From an uncultured Bacilli bacterium (GTDB lineage: Bacteria; Bacillota_I; Bacilli_A; RF39; UBA660), in the NCBI GenBank assembly GCA_934101795.1, contig CAKORY010000005.1:1-64000 (forward strand): a DNA stretch of 64,000 nucleotides. The letters are read 5' to 3'. This document shows, piece by piece, positions 54,605-61,276 of this stretch. The first letter of the stretch is position 1. Each line of letters starts with the position of its first letter. Below the pieces are notes generated by a model that was given only the letters and a program-made list of their open reading frames with translations, was not told the origin of the DNA and did no database searches. The position numbers and the translations under genes are program-made.

Positions 54605-54610
54605 TATAAT
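54605..54610 (+). promoter_or_regulatory. -10 of the spoIIGA-sigE promoter
   Basis: TATAAT 17 nt before the spoIIGA ATG. There is no -35 consensus at the normal distance, as expected for a promoter activated by Spo0A. Confidence 0.5.
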
Positions 54611-54626
54611 AGATCTGGTGATAAAG

Positions 54627-55430
54627 ATGAAGATATACTTGGACTTAGTTTTTATGCTAAATTTTATCTATGATTTACTACTCCTTATGACAATAGATAT
54701 AACACTTAAAAGACATAAAAGCTTTGTAAGACTTATTTCAGCCAGTATCATTGGCGCTTTATCACTTGTTATTTTGTTTTTACCATTTAATAAATTTATT
54801 TTATTTTTACTTAAAATATTTGTTAGTGTCATTATGGTTCTAATTGCATTTAAATTTAAAAATATTAAATATACTTTTACTAATTTATTTTATCTATATA
54901 TGTGTAGTGTTATTTTAGGTGGTTTTCTTTATTTATTAGATATTGAATTTAGTTACAAAAGAGAAGGATTAATTTTTTATTTTAATGGATTAAGTATAAA
55001 TTATCTTCTTCTTTTAATACTTGGACCTTTAATACTTGGTTTATATATTTATGAACATAAAAAGTTTAAATCAACATATAATTTTAATTGTAATGTTGAA
55101 ATAGTATTTAATAATGGTAAAGTTTTACATTCTACAGGTTTTATTGACTCTGGTAATAAGCTTAAAGATCCAGTTACTAAAAAATATGTAATTGTTATAT
55201 CAAAGAAACTATTATCTAGTTATATTAATATTCGTAGTCCGATGTACGTTCCTTATAAAGCTTTAAATAAATATGGATTAATTGAATGTTTTAAAATTAA
55301 ATATTTAAAAGTTAATAATCAAATATTTACTAATTATCTAGTGGGTATTAGTAATGATGAGTTTAACCTAAATGGTGCAGATGTTTTACTTAATTATAAA
55401 TTAATGGAGGATATATGTTTAGAAAAATAA
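54627..55430 (+). CDS. spoIIGA: Sporulation sigma-E factor processing peptidase SpoIIGA
   Basis: 267 residues from the ATG at 54627 (GGTGATAAAG upstream); a longer frame runs back through the terminator. Five membrane helices (about 1-145) precede a cytoplasmic aspartic protease domain with STGFIDSGNKLKDPVTKK, where Asp174 is the expected catalytic residue, and NGADVLLNYKLM at the end. It cleaves the pro-peptide of sigma-E in the mother cell. It overlaps sigE by 16 bases, the classical order. Confidence 0.93.
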   Translation: MKIYLDLVFMLNFIYDLLLLMTIDITLKRHKSFVRLISASIIGALSLVILFLPFNKFILFLLKIFVSVIMVLIAFKFKNIKYTFTNLFYLYMCSVILGGFLYLLDIEFSYKREGLIFYFNGLSINYLLLLILGPLILGLYIYEHKKFKSTYNFNCNVEIVFNNGKVLHSTGFIDSGNKLKDPVTKKYVIVISKKLLSSYINIRSPMYVPYKALNKYGLIECFKIKYLKVNNQIFTNYLVGISNDEFNLNGADVLLNYKLMEDICLEK

Positions 55431-56098
55431 TTGAATGGTTATTTAGTAAGTACAATGAAGTTTTTTTTGTTGGTGCAACAGATAAATTACCACCACCCCT
55501 TTCTAAAGAAGAAGAACTTGCTTATTTAATTAAAGCCAAAGCTGGTGATGAGGAAGCTAGAAATATCTTAATTGAACATAACTTAAGACTAGTTGTATTT
55601 TTAGCTAAAAAGTATGAAAATACAACCTATGATATTGAAGACTTAGTAAGTATAGGTTCAATTGGTCTTATTAAAGGTATAAATACTTATAAAATTGATA
55701 AAAATATTAAACTTGCCACTTATGCCTCAAGATGTATTTCAAATGAAATATTAATGTTTTTAAGAAAAAACAAAAGAAAAAGAGCAGAAGTATCACTTGA
55801 AGATGCTTTAAATTATGATGCTGAGGGTAATGAACTTCATCTTGAAGATATTCTAGGTACAGAAATAGATTTAGTGCCAAATGAATATGAAAAACAAGTG
55901 GATAAAGAAGTTTTATCTAAAGAAATTGAAGGACTTCCGGATAGAGATAAAGAGATTATGACATTAAGATATGGCCTTAATAATACTAAGGAATATACCC
56001 AAAAAGAAGTTGCAGAAATGCTAGGAATAAGCCAATCTTATATTTCAAGAATAGAAAAGAAAGTTGTTAGAAAATTAAAACAAGTTATGATCAAATGA
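55415..56098 (+). CDS. sigE: RNA polymerase sporulation sigma factor SigE (pro-sigma-E)
   Basis: 227 residues. The mature region starts near LPPPLSKEEE (25-34), with region 2 (NLRLVVFLAKKYENTTYDIEDLVSIGSIGLIKGINTY, ATYASRCISNEILMFLRKN) and region 4 (LPDRDKEIMTLRYGL...TQKEVAEMLGISQSYISRIEKK). The pro-sequence is only about 15-20 residues (MFRKIIEWLFSKYNE), shorter than in Bacillus, but keeps the amphipathic membrane-binding character. It directs early mother-cell gene expression. sigG does not follow here. AUGGAGGAUAU ribosome site inside spoIIGA. Confidence 0.95.
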   Translation: MFRKIIEWLFSKYNEVFFVGATDKLPPPLSKEEELAYLIKAKAGDEEARNILIEHNLRLVVFLAKKYENTTYDIEDLVSIGSIGLIKGINTYKIDKNIKLATYASRCISNEILMFLRKNKRKRAEVSLEDALNYDAEGNELHLEDILGTEIDLVPNEYEKQVDKEVLSKEIEGLPDRDKEIMTLRYGLNNTKEYTQKEVAEMLGISQSYISRIEKKVVRKLKQVMIK

Positions 56099-56132
56099 TG
56101 TAAAGCAATTGTAAACAGGCGTGTAAAATATA

Positions 56133-56161
56133 TTGCAAAGTAAAAATTTATATCATATAAT
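56133..56161 (+). promoter_or_regulatory. Promoter of candidate sRNA after sigE
   Basis: TTGCAA (56133-56138), a 17-nt spacer and TATAAT (56156-56161). Confidence 0.7.
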
Positions 56162-56167
56162 TTAATT

Positions 56168-56258
56168 AAGCTAGCAGTAGCTAGAATAAAAGGGATAGTG
56201 TGAAATTGGTTTCCAATTCACTTAAAAATAAAGCTTATAAATTAGGCTTTATTTTTTT
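56168..56258 (+). ncRNA. Candidate three-hairpin small RNA (about 91 nt)
   Basis: Starting at the predicted transcription start are CTAGC-AGTA-GCTAG, then GTGAAATTGG/CCAATTCAC (56199-56220), then a terminator AATAAAGC/GCTTTATT (56227-56253) with seven T. There is no reading frame with a ribosome site. Family unknown. Confidence 0.55.
56227..56258 (+). terminator. Terminator of the three-hairpin sRNA
   Basis: AATAAAGC (56227-56234) and GCTTTATT (56246-56253), then a T-run. Confidence 0.8.
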
Positions 56259-56272
56259 GCAAAATTTGTGGC

Positions 56273-56301
56273 TTGAAATTTGAGTTAAAATATGATAATA
56301 T
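56273..56301 (+). promoter_or_regulatory. Promoter of paralogous RNA copy 1
   Basis: TTGAAA (56273-56278), a 17-nt spacer and TAATAT (56296-56301). Confidence 0.6.
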
Positions 56302-56306
56302 AAGTA

Positions 56307-56427
56307 TATATGAAAGCAAATTTCATATAATAAAAAAAGAAACATTTGATTTTAGTATGTCGGATGCTTACTTTTTAATGATGTTAATGTTTACTTGAAC
56401 ATTTATAATGACAAGTAAGCATTTTTT
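56307..56427 (+). ncRNA. Paralogous structured RNA, copy 1 (about 121 nt)
   Basis: The predicted 5' end coincides with a perfect hairpin TATATGAAA/TTTCATATA (56307-56329). After an A-rich linker comes a conserved module (56341-56428) with an outer stem ATGCTTACTT (56364-56373) / AAGTAAGCAT (56413-56422), an inner AATGTT/AACATT hairpin and a closing T-run. Copy 2 lies 388 bp downstream. No coding potential on this strand. Confidence 0.65.
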
Positions 56428-56428
56428 T
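56341..56428 (+). repeat. 88-bp direct repeat, copy 1
   Basis: Nearly identical to 56729-56817, with about three substitutions. It contains the conserved RNA module. Confidence 0.9.
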
Positions 56429-56478
56429 AATGTTGCTAAAAGCTTCATTAAAAATATCTTAAACTTTTTTACAAGCAT
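56368..56478 (-). CDS. Candidate small hydrophobic/basic peptide antisense to RNA copy 1
   Basis: 36 codons. The ATG at 56478 has AGGGAG 8 nt upstream, and an extended -10 (TGGTATAAT, 56585-56577) lies about 100 nt further up on the same strand. The peptide alternates Lys with runs of Leu/Ile/Val and one Cys, consistent with a membrane-active peptide. Its second half is antisense to the conserved RNA module, as in type I toxin-antitoxin loci. It could also be chance; copy 2 lacks a start and ribosome site. Confidence 0.3.
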   Translation of the reverse strand: MLVKKFKIFLMKLLATLKKCLLVIINVQVNINIIKK

Positions 56479-56576
56479 AAGCATCACTCCCTTCATAATT
56501 TCCAAAACCCCCTTTGAAAGGGCTAATGAAAAATTAGTCCAGAAGTAAGCATCGACAATCAAACGTTTCGATATTT

Positions 56577-56585
56577 ATTATACCA
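56577..56585 (-). promoter_or_regulatory. Extended -10 for the minus-strand peptide transcript
   Basis: TGGTATAAT on the minus strand; weak -35. Confidence 0.4.
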
Positions 56586-56663
56586 AAAAAGTGGCTTGTA
56601 GTAAAGGAAAATAATGCAGATTTTAAAAGAAAAATGACTTTTATAAAATGTTGCTTTTTCTAC

Positions 56664-56692
56664 TTGGTATTAGTGTGAAAGTGTGATAATAT
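56664..56692 (+). promoter_or_regulatory. Promoter of paralogous RNA copy 2
   Basis: TTGGTA (56664-56669), a 17-nt spacer and TAATAT (56687-56692), the same spacing and -10 as copy 1. Confidence 0.55.
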
Positions 56693-56698
56693 TAAATC

Positions 56699-56817
56699 GC
56701 ATGAAAGATAATTATTCGTGCAATGAGTAACATTTGATTTTAGTATGTCAGATGCTTACTTTTTAATGATTGTAATGTTTACTTGAACATTTATAATGAC
56801 AAGTAAGCATTTTTTTT
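56699..56817 (+). ncRNA. Paralogous structured RNA, copy 2 (about 119 nt)
   Basis: The predicted 5' end again coincides with a hairpin, here GCATGAA/TTCGTGC (56699-56721), different in sequence from copy 1 but equally paired (one G-U). The conserved module follows (56729-56817) with outer stem ATGCTTACTT (56752-56761) / AAGTAAGCAT (56801-56810) and eight T. Confidence 0.65.
56729..56817 (+). repeat. 88-bp direct repeat, copy 2
   Basis: Second copy of the module at 56341-56428. Confidence 0.9.
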
Positions 56818-56847
56818 GCTGATTAAATATCTAAAAATCATATGATA

Positions 56848-56890
56848 TTGACATAGGGTTTTGACAAGTATAATATAGTTGTGTTATAAT
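56848..56890 (+). promoter_or_regulatory. hisS leader promoters
   Basis: TTGACA (56861-56866), an 18-nt spacer and TATAAT (56885-56890) with upstream TG (extended -10). A second TTGACA at 56848 with TATAAT at 56869 has a short 15-nt spacer. Confidence 0.75.
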
Positions 56891-56917
56891 GTACTTACTT
56901 TGAAAGGAATGCATTTT

Positions 56918-56983
56918 ATGAAAGAATATTTAATAAGATTAGTTCATCATCATAAAATCATGCACTTGTTACTGCGACATTAA
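56918..56983 (+). CDS. Histidine-rich leader peptide of hisS
   Basis: 21 residues with AAAGGA about 10 nt before the ATG. It contains HHH at positions 10-12 (CAT CAT CAT) and further His at 16 (CAC) and 21 (CAT), five His in the last twelve residues. It ends 108 nt before hisS and is followed by competing hairpins and a terminator. This is the hallmark of a ribosome-mediated attenuator sensing charged tRNA-His. Too short for normal gene prediction. Confidence 0.75.
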   Translation: MKEYLIRLVHHHKIMHLLLRH

Positions 56984-57058
56984 AGGTTGTAAATACAAGT
57001 GCTTATTGTAGTGCTTGTATATTTAAGCTATACAAGTAACTACTTGTATAGCTTTTTT
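56962..57058 (+). promoter_or_regulatory. Attenuator of hisS with competing pairings and terminator
   Basis: Segments are A GCACTTGT (56962-56969, inside the leader, over His16), B ACAAGTGC (56995-57002), C CTTGTATA (57014-57021), D TATACAAG (57029-57036), and E CTTGTATAGC (57043-57052). A pairs perfectly with B; B with C through ATACAAG/CTTGTAT; C with D; and D, extended to 57025-57038, with E, which is followed by six T. C:D and D:E (the terminator) exclude each other. No T-box motif is present. Confidence 0.7.
57025..57058 (+). terminator. Attenuation terminator before hisS
   Basis: AAGCTATACAAGT pairs with ACTTGTATAGCTT, then six T, 33 nt before the hisS start. Confidence 0.85.
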
Positions 57059-57091
57059 AGATAATTATTATAAGGAAGGAATGAAGAAAAT

Positions 57092-58387
57092 ATGAAAATT
57101 CAAAATGTTAAAGGTGGTTATGATTTTTTACCTAAAGAACAAAAAATTAGAAATTATATTAATGGAGTGCTTAAAGAAACATTTATGGAATATGGCTATG
57201 GTTCTATTGAAACTCCGATTTTATGCTACTTAGATATGCTCGTAGATAAATATGATGAAAATAACGATTTACTTAAGGAAATTTATAAATTGAGTGATCA
57301 AGGAGGAAGAGAGCTTGGATTAAGATATGACTTAACAGTACCATTTGCTAAGTTTATTGCTCTTAACAAAAATAACATATCAATGCCATTTAAAAGATAT
57401 GAAATAGCTAAAGTATTTAGGGATGGCCCAGTTAAAGTTGGTAGAGATAGAGAATTTACACAATGTGATGCTGATGTTGTAGGTATTGAAGGTCAATTTA
57501 TTGAAGCAGAACTACTAAGTTTATATATTAACGCTTTTAAAAAGTTAGGTATTGATATTATAATTAAATACAATAATCGAAATTTAATGCGTGGACTTAT
57601 AAAAGAAACTGGTGTAAGTGAAGAACAAATAAGTAAAGTAATAACAATACTTGATAAAATGAATAAGATAACTGAAGAAGAACTTAGAACATATTTAATT
57701 GAAATAGCTATAGAAAATGAACAAATCGATAAACTTCTTATGTTATTTAAAATGGACATTGATAAAATAAAGGATATGTTTAAAGATAGTACAAACGAAG
57801 AACTTACTTTAGGAATTAAAGAAATTGATACATTAAAGGGATATATTGAAAAATTAGGTTATAGTGAAATTTGTAAAGTTGATTTAACACTTGCTCGTGG
57901 TCAAGATTATTACACTGGTAATGTTTTTGAAGTATATGATAAGTCTGGATATTTAACAAGTTCTATCGGTGGTGGCGGCAGATATGATAAAATGGTTACT
58001 GAATATATTAATGATGGTGAAACTTATCCTGCAGTTGGTATTAGTTTTGGTTTAACATCAATTTATGAAATACTTAAAACAAGAGATGATTTTAAAAATA
58101 CATCAGATATTAAGTTTTATATAATTCCAATGGGTGTTGATATGGAAGCTTTATCTTTAGCAGATACCCTAAGAGGTTATGGATATAATGTTGATATAGA
58201 AATGAAAGGCAGAAAACTTAAGAAAAGTTTAGACTTTGCTAATAGAGAAAATATTCCTTATGTAATAATTGTAGGTGAAGATGAAGTAAAAAATGGCAAA
58301 GTAATTGTTAAGGATATGATAAATCAAAATAATTTTGAAATTGATTTAAAAAATCCCGAAAAAGTTAAAGAAATTGTGAAGTTGTAG
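57092..58387 (+). CDS. hisS: Histidine--tRNA ligase
   Basis: 431 residues. Class II synthetase with motif 1 region (GGYDFLPKEQKIRNYI), LGLRYDLTVPFAKF, RYEIAKVFRDGPVKVGRDREFTQCDAD (motif 2), the histidine loop ARGQDYYTGNVFEVYD, GGGGRYDKMV and the C-terminal anticodon domain (FYIIPMGVDMEALSLADTLRGYGYNVDIE). Cytoplasmic. The best ribosome sequence (AAGGAAGGA) lies about 12 nt upstream, a bit far, which fits translation following a structured leader. Controlled by the upstream His-rich leader (inference). Confidence 0.96.
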   Translation: MKIQNVKGGYDFLPKEQKIRNYINGVLKETFMEYGYGSIETPILCYLDMLVDKYDENNDLLKEIYKLSDQGGRELGLRYDLTVPFAKFIALNKNNISMPFKRYEIAKVFRDGPVKVGRDREFTQCDADVVGIEGQFIEAELLSLYINAFKKLGIDIIIKYNNRNLMRGLIKETGVSEEQISKVITILDKMNKITEEELRTYLIEIAIENEQIDKLLMLFKMDIDKIKDMFKDSTNEELTLGIKEIDTLKGYIEKLGYSEICKVDLTLARGQDYYTGNVFEVYDKSGYLTSSIGGGGRYDKMVTEYINDGETYPAVGISFGLTSIYEILKTRDDFKNTSDIKFYIIPMGVDMEALSLADTLRGYGYNVDIEMKGRKLKKSLDFANRENIPYVIIVGEDEVKNGKVIVKDMINQNNFEIDLKNPEKVKEIVKL

Positions 58388-58407
58388 TAATACATCTTCT
58401 TTTTTTT
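58378..58407 (+). terminator. hisS terminator
   Basis: GAAGTTGTA (58378-58386) pairs with TACATCTTC (58391-58399) with one mismatch, then eight T. A very similar element follows the next gene. Confidence 0.75.
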
Positions 58408-58443
58408 GTAAAAATTTGTTAAAATTAAAATGAGGAGAATAAA

Positions 58444-58788
58444 ATGATTAAGATAGATGAAAAGTTACAAGGAGATTATGATACTATTTTGAAAAAAATA
58501 GAAGAAGGTATTTTAGCAAGTTCTTTTTCTGCTACACTTGAGGCTAAGAAAGACTTTAAAGATATCGCCACCAGATATAGTATAAGAATTTTTGAAAGAT
58601 ACAGCGCTTTTGGAAAGAACAGAGTTACTTTAACAATTTCATTATTTGAAAGTAGTAATAAAAATATTGAAATATTTGCTGTTGCATCAGGTGGAAGTAA
58701 CGGAATATTTATAAAAGTAAATGATATTGGTGAAAATAGTTTTATAGAAGTTTTAGAAGATGTAATTAAAGATTATAAAAATGTATAA
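58444..58788 (+). CDS. DUF6054 family protein
   Basis: 114 residues. The pattern SSFSATLEAKKDFKD...VRxFERYS-like IRIFERYSAFGKNRVTLTISLFES and FAVASGGSNGIFIKVNDIGENSFIEVLEDVI matches DUF6054, a small cytoplasmic family of unknown function common in Firmicutes. GAGGAGAAT precedes the ATG. It is monocistronic between two related terminators. Confidence 0.75.
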   Translation: MIKIDEKLQGDYDTILKKIEEGILASSFSATLEAKKDFKDIATRYSIRIFERYSAFGKNRVTLTISLFESSNKNIEIFAVASGGSNGIFIKVNDIGENSFIEVLEDVIKDYKNV

Positions 58789-58808
58789 TACATCTTCTTT
58801 TTTTTTCA
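58756..58808 (+). terminator. Terminator of the DUF6054 gene
   Basis: GAAGATGTA (58756-58764) pairs with TACATCTTC (58789-58797), 24-nt loop, then T-run. Confidence 0.65.
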
Positions 58809-58845
58809 AAAATTTGTTACAATAGATACATAAGGATGTGAAAAT

Positions 58846-59352
58846 ATGAATATTAAAAAGCAAAGAACCGATTATTTATCATGGGATGAGTATTTCATGG
58901 GTATTGCTAAATTATCAGCTCTAAGAAGTAAAGATCCATCTACACAAGTAGGTGCTTGTATTGTAAGTGATGACAATAGAATATTATCAATTGGTTATAA
59001 TGGTGCCCCGAATGGATTTCATGATGACTACTTTCCTTGGGATAGAGAAGGTAACCCACTTGAGACCAAATACTTATATGTTTGTCATGCTGAACTTAAT
59101 GCAATTCTTAATTTTCGTGGCAATAAAAGAGATTTAGAGAATTCTAAAATATACGTAGCCCTTTTTCCATGTAATGAATGTGCTAAGGCAATTATTCAAA
59201 GTGGAATAAAAGAGGTAGTATATCTAAATGATAAGTATCATGATGAAGTTAACTTTGTTGCATCAAGAAAGTTATTTGATGAATGTGGAGTAATATATCG
59301 TAAGTTAGATACTAAAATTGGTTATAAAATTGAAATCGAACTAGACAAATAA
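58846..59352 (+). CDS. dCMP/cytidine deaminase family (ComEB-like)
   Basis: 168 residues. Zinc motifs CHAELNAI (His and Glu) and PCNECAK (two Cys), plus [28 protein letters not shown], are those of dCMP deaminases. It would convert dCMP to dUMP for dTTP synthesis. The FPWDREG insert before the HAE motif is typical of the family. GGATGTG lies before the ATG. Sortase follows 12 nt later but is probably only loosely linked functionally. Confidence 0.88.
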   Translation: MNIKKQRTDYLSWDEYFMGIAKLSALRSKDPSTQVGACIVSDDNRILSIGYNGAPNGFHDDYFPWDREGNPLETKYLYVCHAELNAILNFRGNKRDLENSKIYVALFPCNECAKAIIQSGIKEVVYLNDKYHDEVNFVASRKLFDECGVIYRKLDTKIGYKIEIELDK

Positions 59353-59364
59353 AGGGGAAATTTT

Positions 59365-60297
59365 ATGAAAAATCAATTTATTAATGATGATTTTGATGAA
59401 GAAAATCTAAAATTACCCAGATTAAAAGATGAAAAAAGTAATGTTTCATTCCAAGAAAAAGAAAAAAAACAAACTAAAAAAAACAAAAATATATTAATGT
59501 CATTTCTAATATTATTTATTGTCTTAGGTTTATACTCTGGTTATAATATAATAAGATGGGCAGTAGATAATAAAAACACTAAAAATCAGATTGAAGAAAT
59601 TTATGAAACTACCAAAATCAAAGAGACACATGATACAGAAACAACTGAAATTATAAATCCTCCGAAAGGAAAAATTACAAAAGAAAACCCATACTGGGAT
59701 TATATTAAAATGAATTTAATTAATGTAGATTTTACCAAATTAAAAGAAAAAAATAGTGATACTGTTGGATGGATACAAGTAAGTGGTACAAATATAAATT
59801 ATCCATTTGTCCAAACTAACAATAATACCTATTATCTAAAAAAAGATTTTAATAAGAAATATAATTCAGCTGGCTGGGTATTCATGGATTATCGAAACAA
59901 TTTAGAAAGTTTTAATCAAAATACTATTATTTATGGTCATGGTAGAATAGATGGTACAATGTTTGGATCTTTAAAAAATATTACTCAAAGTAATTGGTAT
60001 AATGATAAAAACAACCATATTGTTAAGCTTTCAACAGAGTATCAAAATACTATGTGGCAAGTATTTAGTATCTATAGAATTCCTGAAACTAATGATTATT
60101 TAGATATAAATTTTAATGATAACAAAAAATATAATGAGTTTTTAAAAATGCTTCAAGACAGAAGTGAATATAAATTTGATGTAAATTTAAATGCAGAAGA
60201 TAAAATACTTACTCTATCAACCTGTTACAAAGAAAATGATAGAGTAGTACTTCATGCAAAACTAATAAAAATGGAGGTAAGAAATGGAAATAATTGA
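59365..60297 (+). CDS. Class B sortase
   Basis: 310 residues: cytosolic charged tail (1-45), one helix (about 46-66, MSFLILFIVLGLYSGYNII), a linker and a sortase domain (about 130-302) with GWIQVSGTNINYPFVQ, IYGHGRIDGTMFG (catalytic His), TLSTCYKENDR (Cys287 and Arg293 both present). Unlike the sortase at 9.6-11.2 kb it keeps the canonical Arg and has no big N-terminal domain. It attaches surface proteins or builds pili. It overlaps the aldolase gene by 14 bases. Confidence 0.88.
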   Translation: MKNQFINDDFDEENLKLPRLKDEKSNVSFQEKEKKQTKKNKNILMSFLILFIVLGLYSGYNIIRWAVDNKNTKNQIEEIYETTKIKETHDTETTEIINPPKGKITKENPYWDYIKMNLINVDFTKLKEKNSDTVGWIQVSGTNINYPFVQTNNNTYYLKKDFNKKYNSAGWVFMDYRNNLESFNQNTIIYGHGRIDGTMFGSLKNITQSNWYNDKNNHIVKLSTEYQNTMWQVFSIYRIPETNDYLDINFNDNKKYNEFLKMLQDRSEYKFDVNLNAEDKILTLSTCYKENDRVVLHAKLIKMEVRNGNN

Positions 60298-61162
60298 TAA
60301 ATTAAGAAATAAGAAAGGATTTATAGCAGCTTTAGACCAAAGCGGAGGAAGTAGTAAAAAAACACTTGCAAATTATGGTATTTTAGAAGATTTAATCACC
60401 AGTGATGAAGTTATGTTTGACTATATACATAAGATGCGTTCAAGAATTATTACAAATGAAGCTTTTGATGATAGAATTCTAGGTGTAATACTTTTTGAAA
60501 ACACAATGGAAAGAGATATCGATGGTATAAATACAGTTAAATACTTAGAAAATAAAGGTATTCCTAGTTTTTTAAAAATAGATGTAGGACTTGAAGATGA
60601 AGATGGTGGCATGCAAATGCTTAAAGAAATACCAAATTTTGAAGAAAGACTAGAAAAAGCTAAAAGTTATGGTATAGTGGGAACTAAAATGCGTTCAGTT
60701 ATTAAAGAATATAATGAATATGGTATAAAAAAGGTAATAGAGCAACAATTTAGTTTAGCTAAAATAATAATAGCACATGGACTTATTCCTATTATTGAAC
60801 CAGAAGTAGATATTCATGCTCAAAATAAAAAACAGATTGAAACATTTATGAGAAGTGAGATACTTCGAAATTTAGATAAAACTAAAAAAGAAGACTATTT
60901 AATGTTTAAATTTACTCTTCCAGAAGTAGCAAATTATTATAATGATTTACTTCGTCATAAAAATGTATTAAGAATCGTAGCTTTATCTGGTGGCTATGAA
61001 AGAACTTTAGCTTGTGAAAAATTAAAACAAAACAAAAAAATGATTGCATCATTTTCTAGAGCTTTACTTGAAGGCTTAAATGTAAATATGTCTGATGAAG
61101 AGTTTACAAAAAAATTAGATAATACAATTAAAGAAATATATGATGCATCTGTTAAAAAGTAA
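60284..61162 (+). CDS. fda: Fructose-bisphosphate aldolase class I (bacterial short form)
   Basis: 292 residues. KKGFIAALDQSGGSSKKTLANYGI, the ENTMERDIDG block, FLKIDVGLEDE, GTKMRSVI, PIIEPEVDIHA and ALSGGYERTLACEKL are those of the single-domain class I aldolases of Staphylococcus and relatives. It uses a Schiff-base lysine and cleaves fructose-1,6-bisphosphate in glycolysis. The ATG lies in the sortase 3' end after GGAGG. Pairing with sortase has no clear functional sense. Confidence 0.92.
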   Translation: MEIIDKLRNKKGFIAALDQSGGSSKKTLANYGILEDLITSDEVMFDYIHKMRSRIITNEAFDDRILGVILFENTMERDIDGINTVKYLENKGIPSFLKIDVGLEDEDGGMQMLKEIPNFEERLEKAKSYGIVGTKMRSVIKEYNEYGIKKVIEQQFSLAKIIIAHGLIPIIEPEVDIHAQNKKQIETFMRSEILRNLDKTKKEDYLMFKFTLPEVANYYNDLLRHKNVLRIVALSGGYERTLACEKLKQNKKMIASFSRALLEGLNVNMSDEEFTKKLDNTIKEIYDASVKK

Positions 61163-61176
61163 ATGATAAAAATAAT

Positions 61177-61214
61177 AACCAACTTTACACAAATTTTGTA
61201 AAGTTGGTTTTATT
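61177..61214 (+). terminator. Terminator of the aldolase gene
   Basis: AACCAACTTTACA (61177-61189) and TGTAAAGTTGGTT (61197-61209), perfect 13-bp stem with T-rich tail. Confidence 0.85.
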
Positions 61215-61276
61215 AATGGTTAAAAAAGTAAGAAAATGTGTTATTATAGTAGTCCTTATATAAAGGAGGGAATATA

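Noticed and set aside
56341..57060. T-box leader for hisS
   Set aside because: No AGGGUGGNACCGCG-like T-box bulge or specifier-loop arrangement is present. The terminator is instead preceded by a His-rich ORF.
58387..58840. Direct repeats flanking the DUF6054 gene as a mobile-element signature
   Set aside because: The shared stretch is two similar terminators plus A/T-rich promoter spacers; there is no transposase and no target-site duplication.
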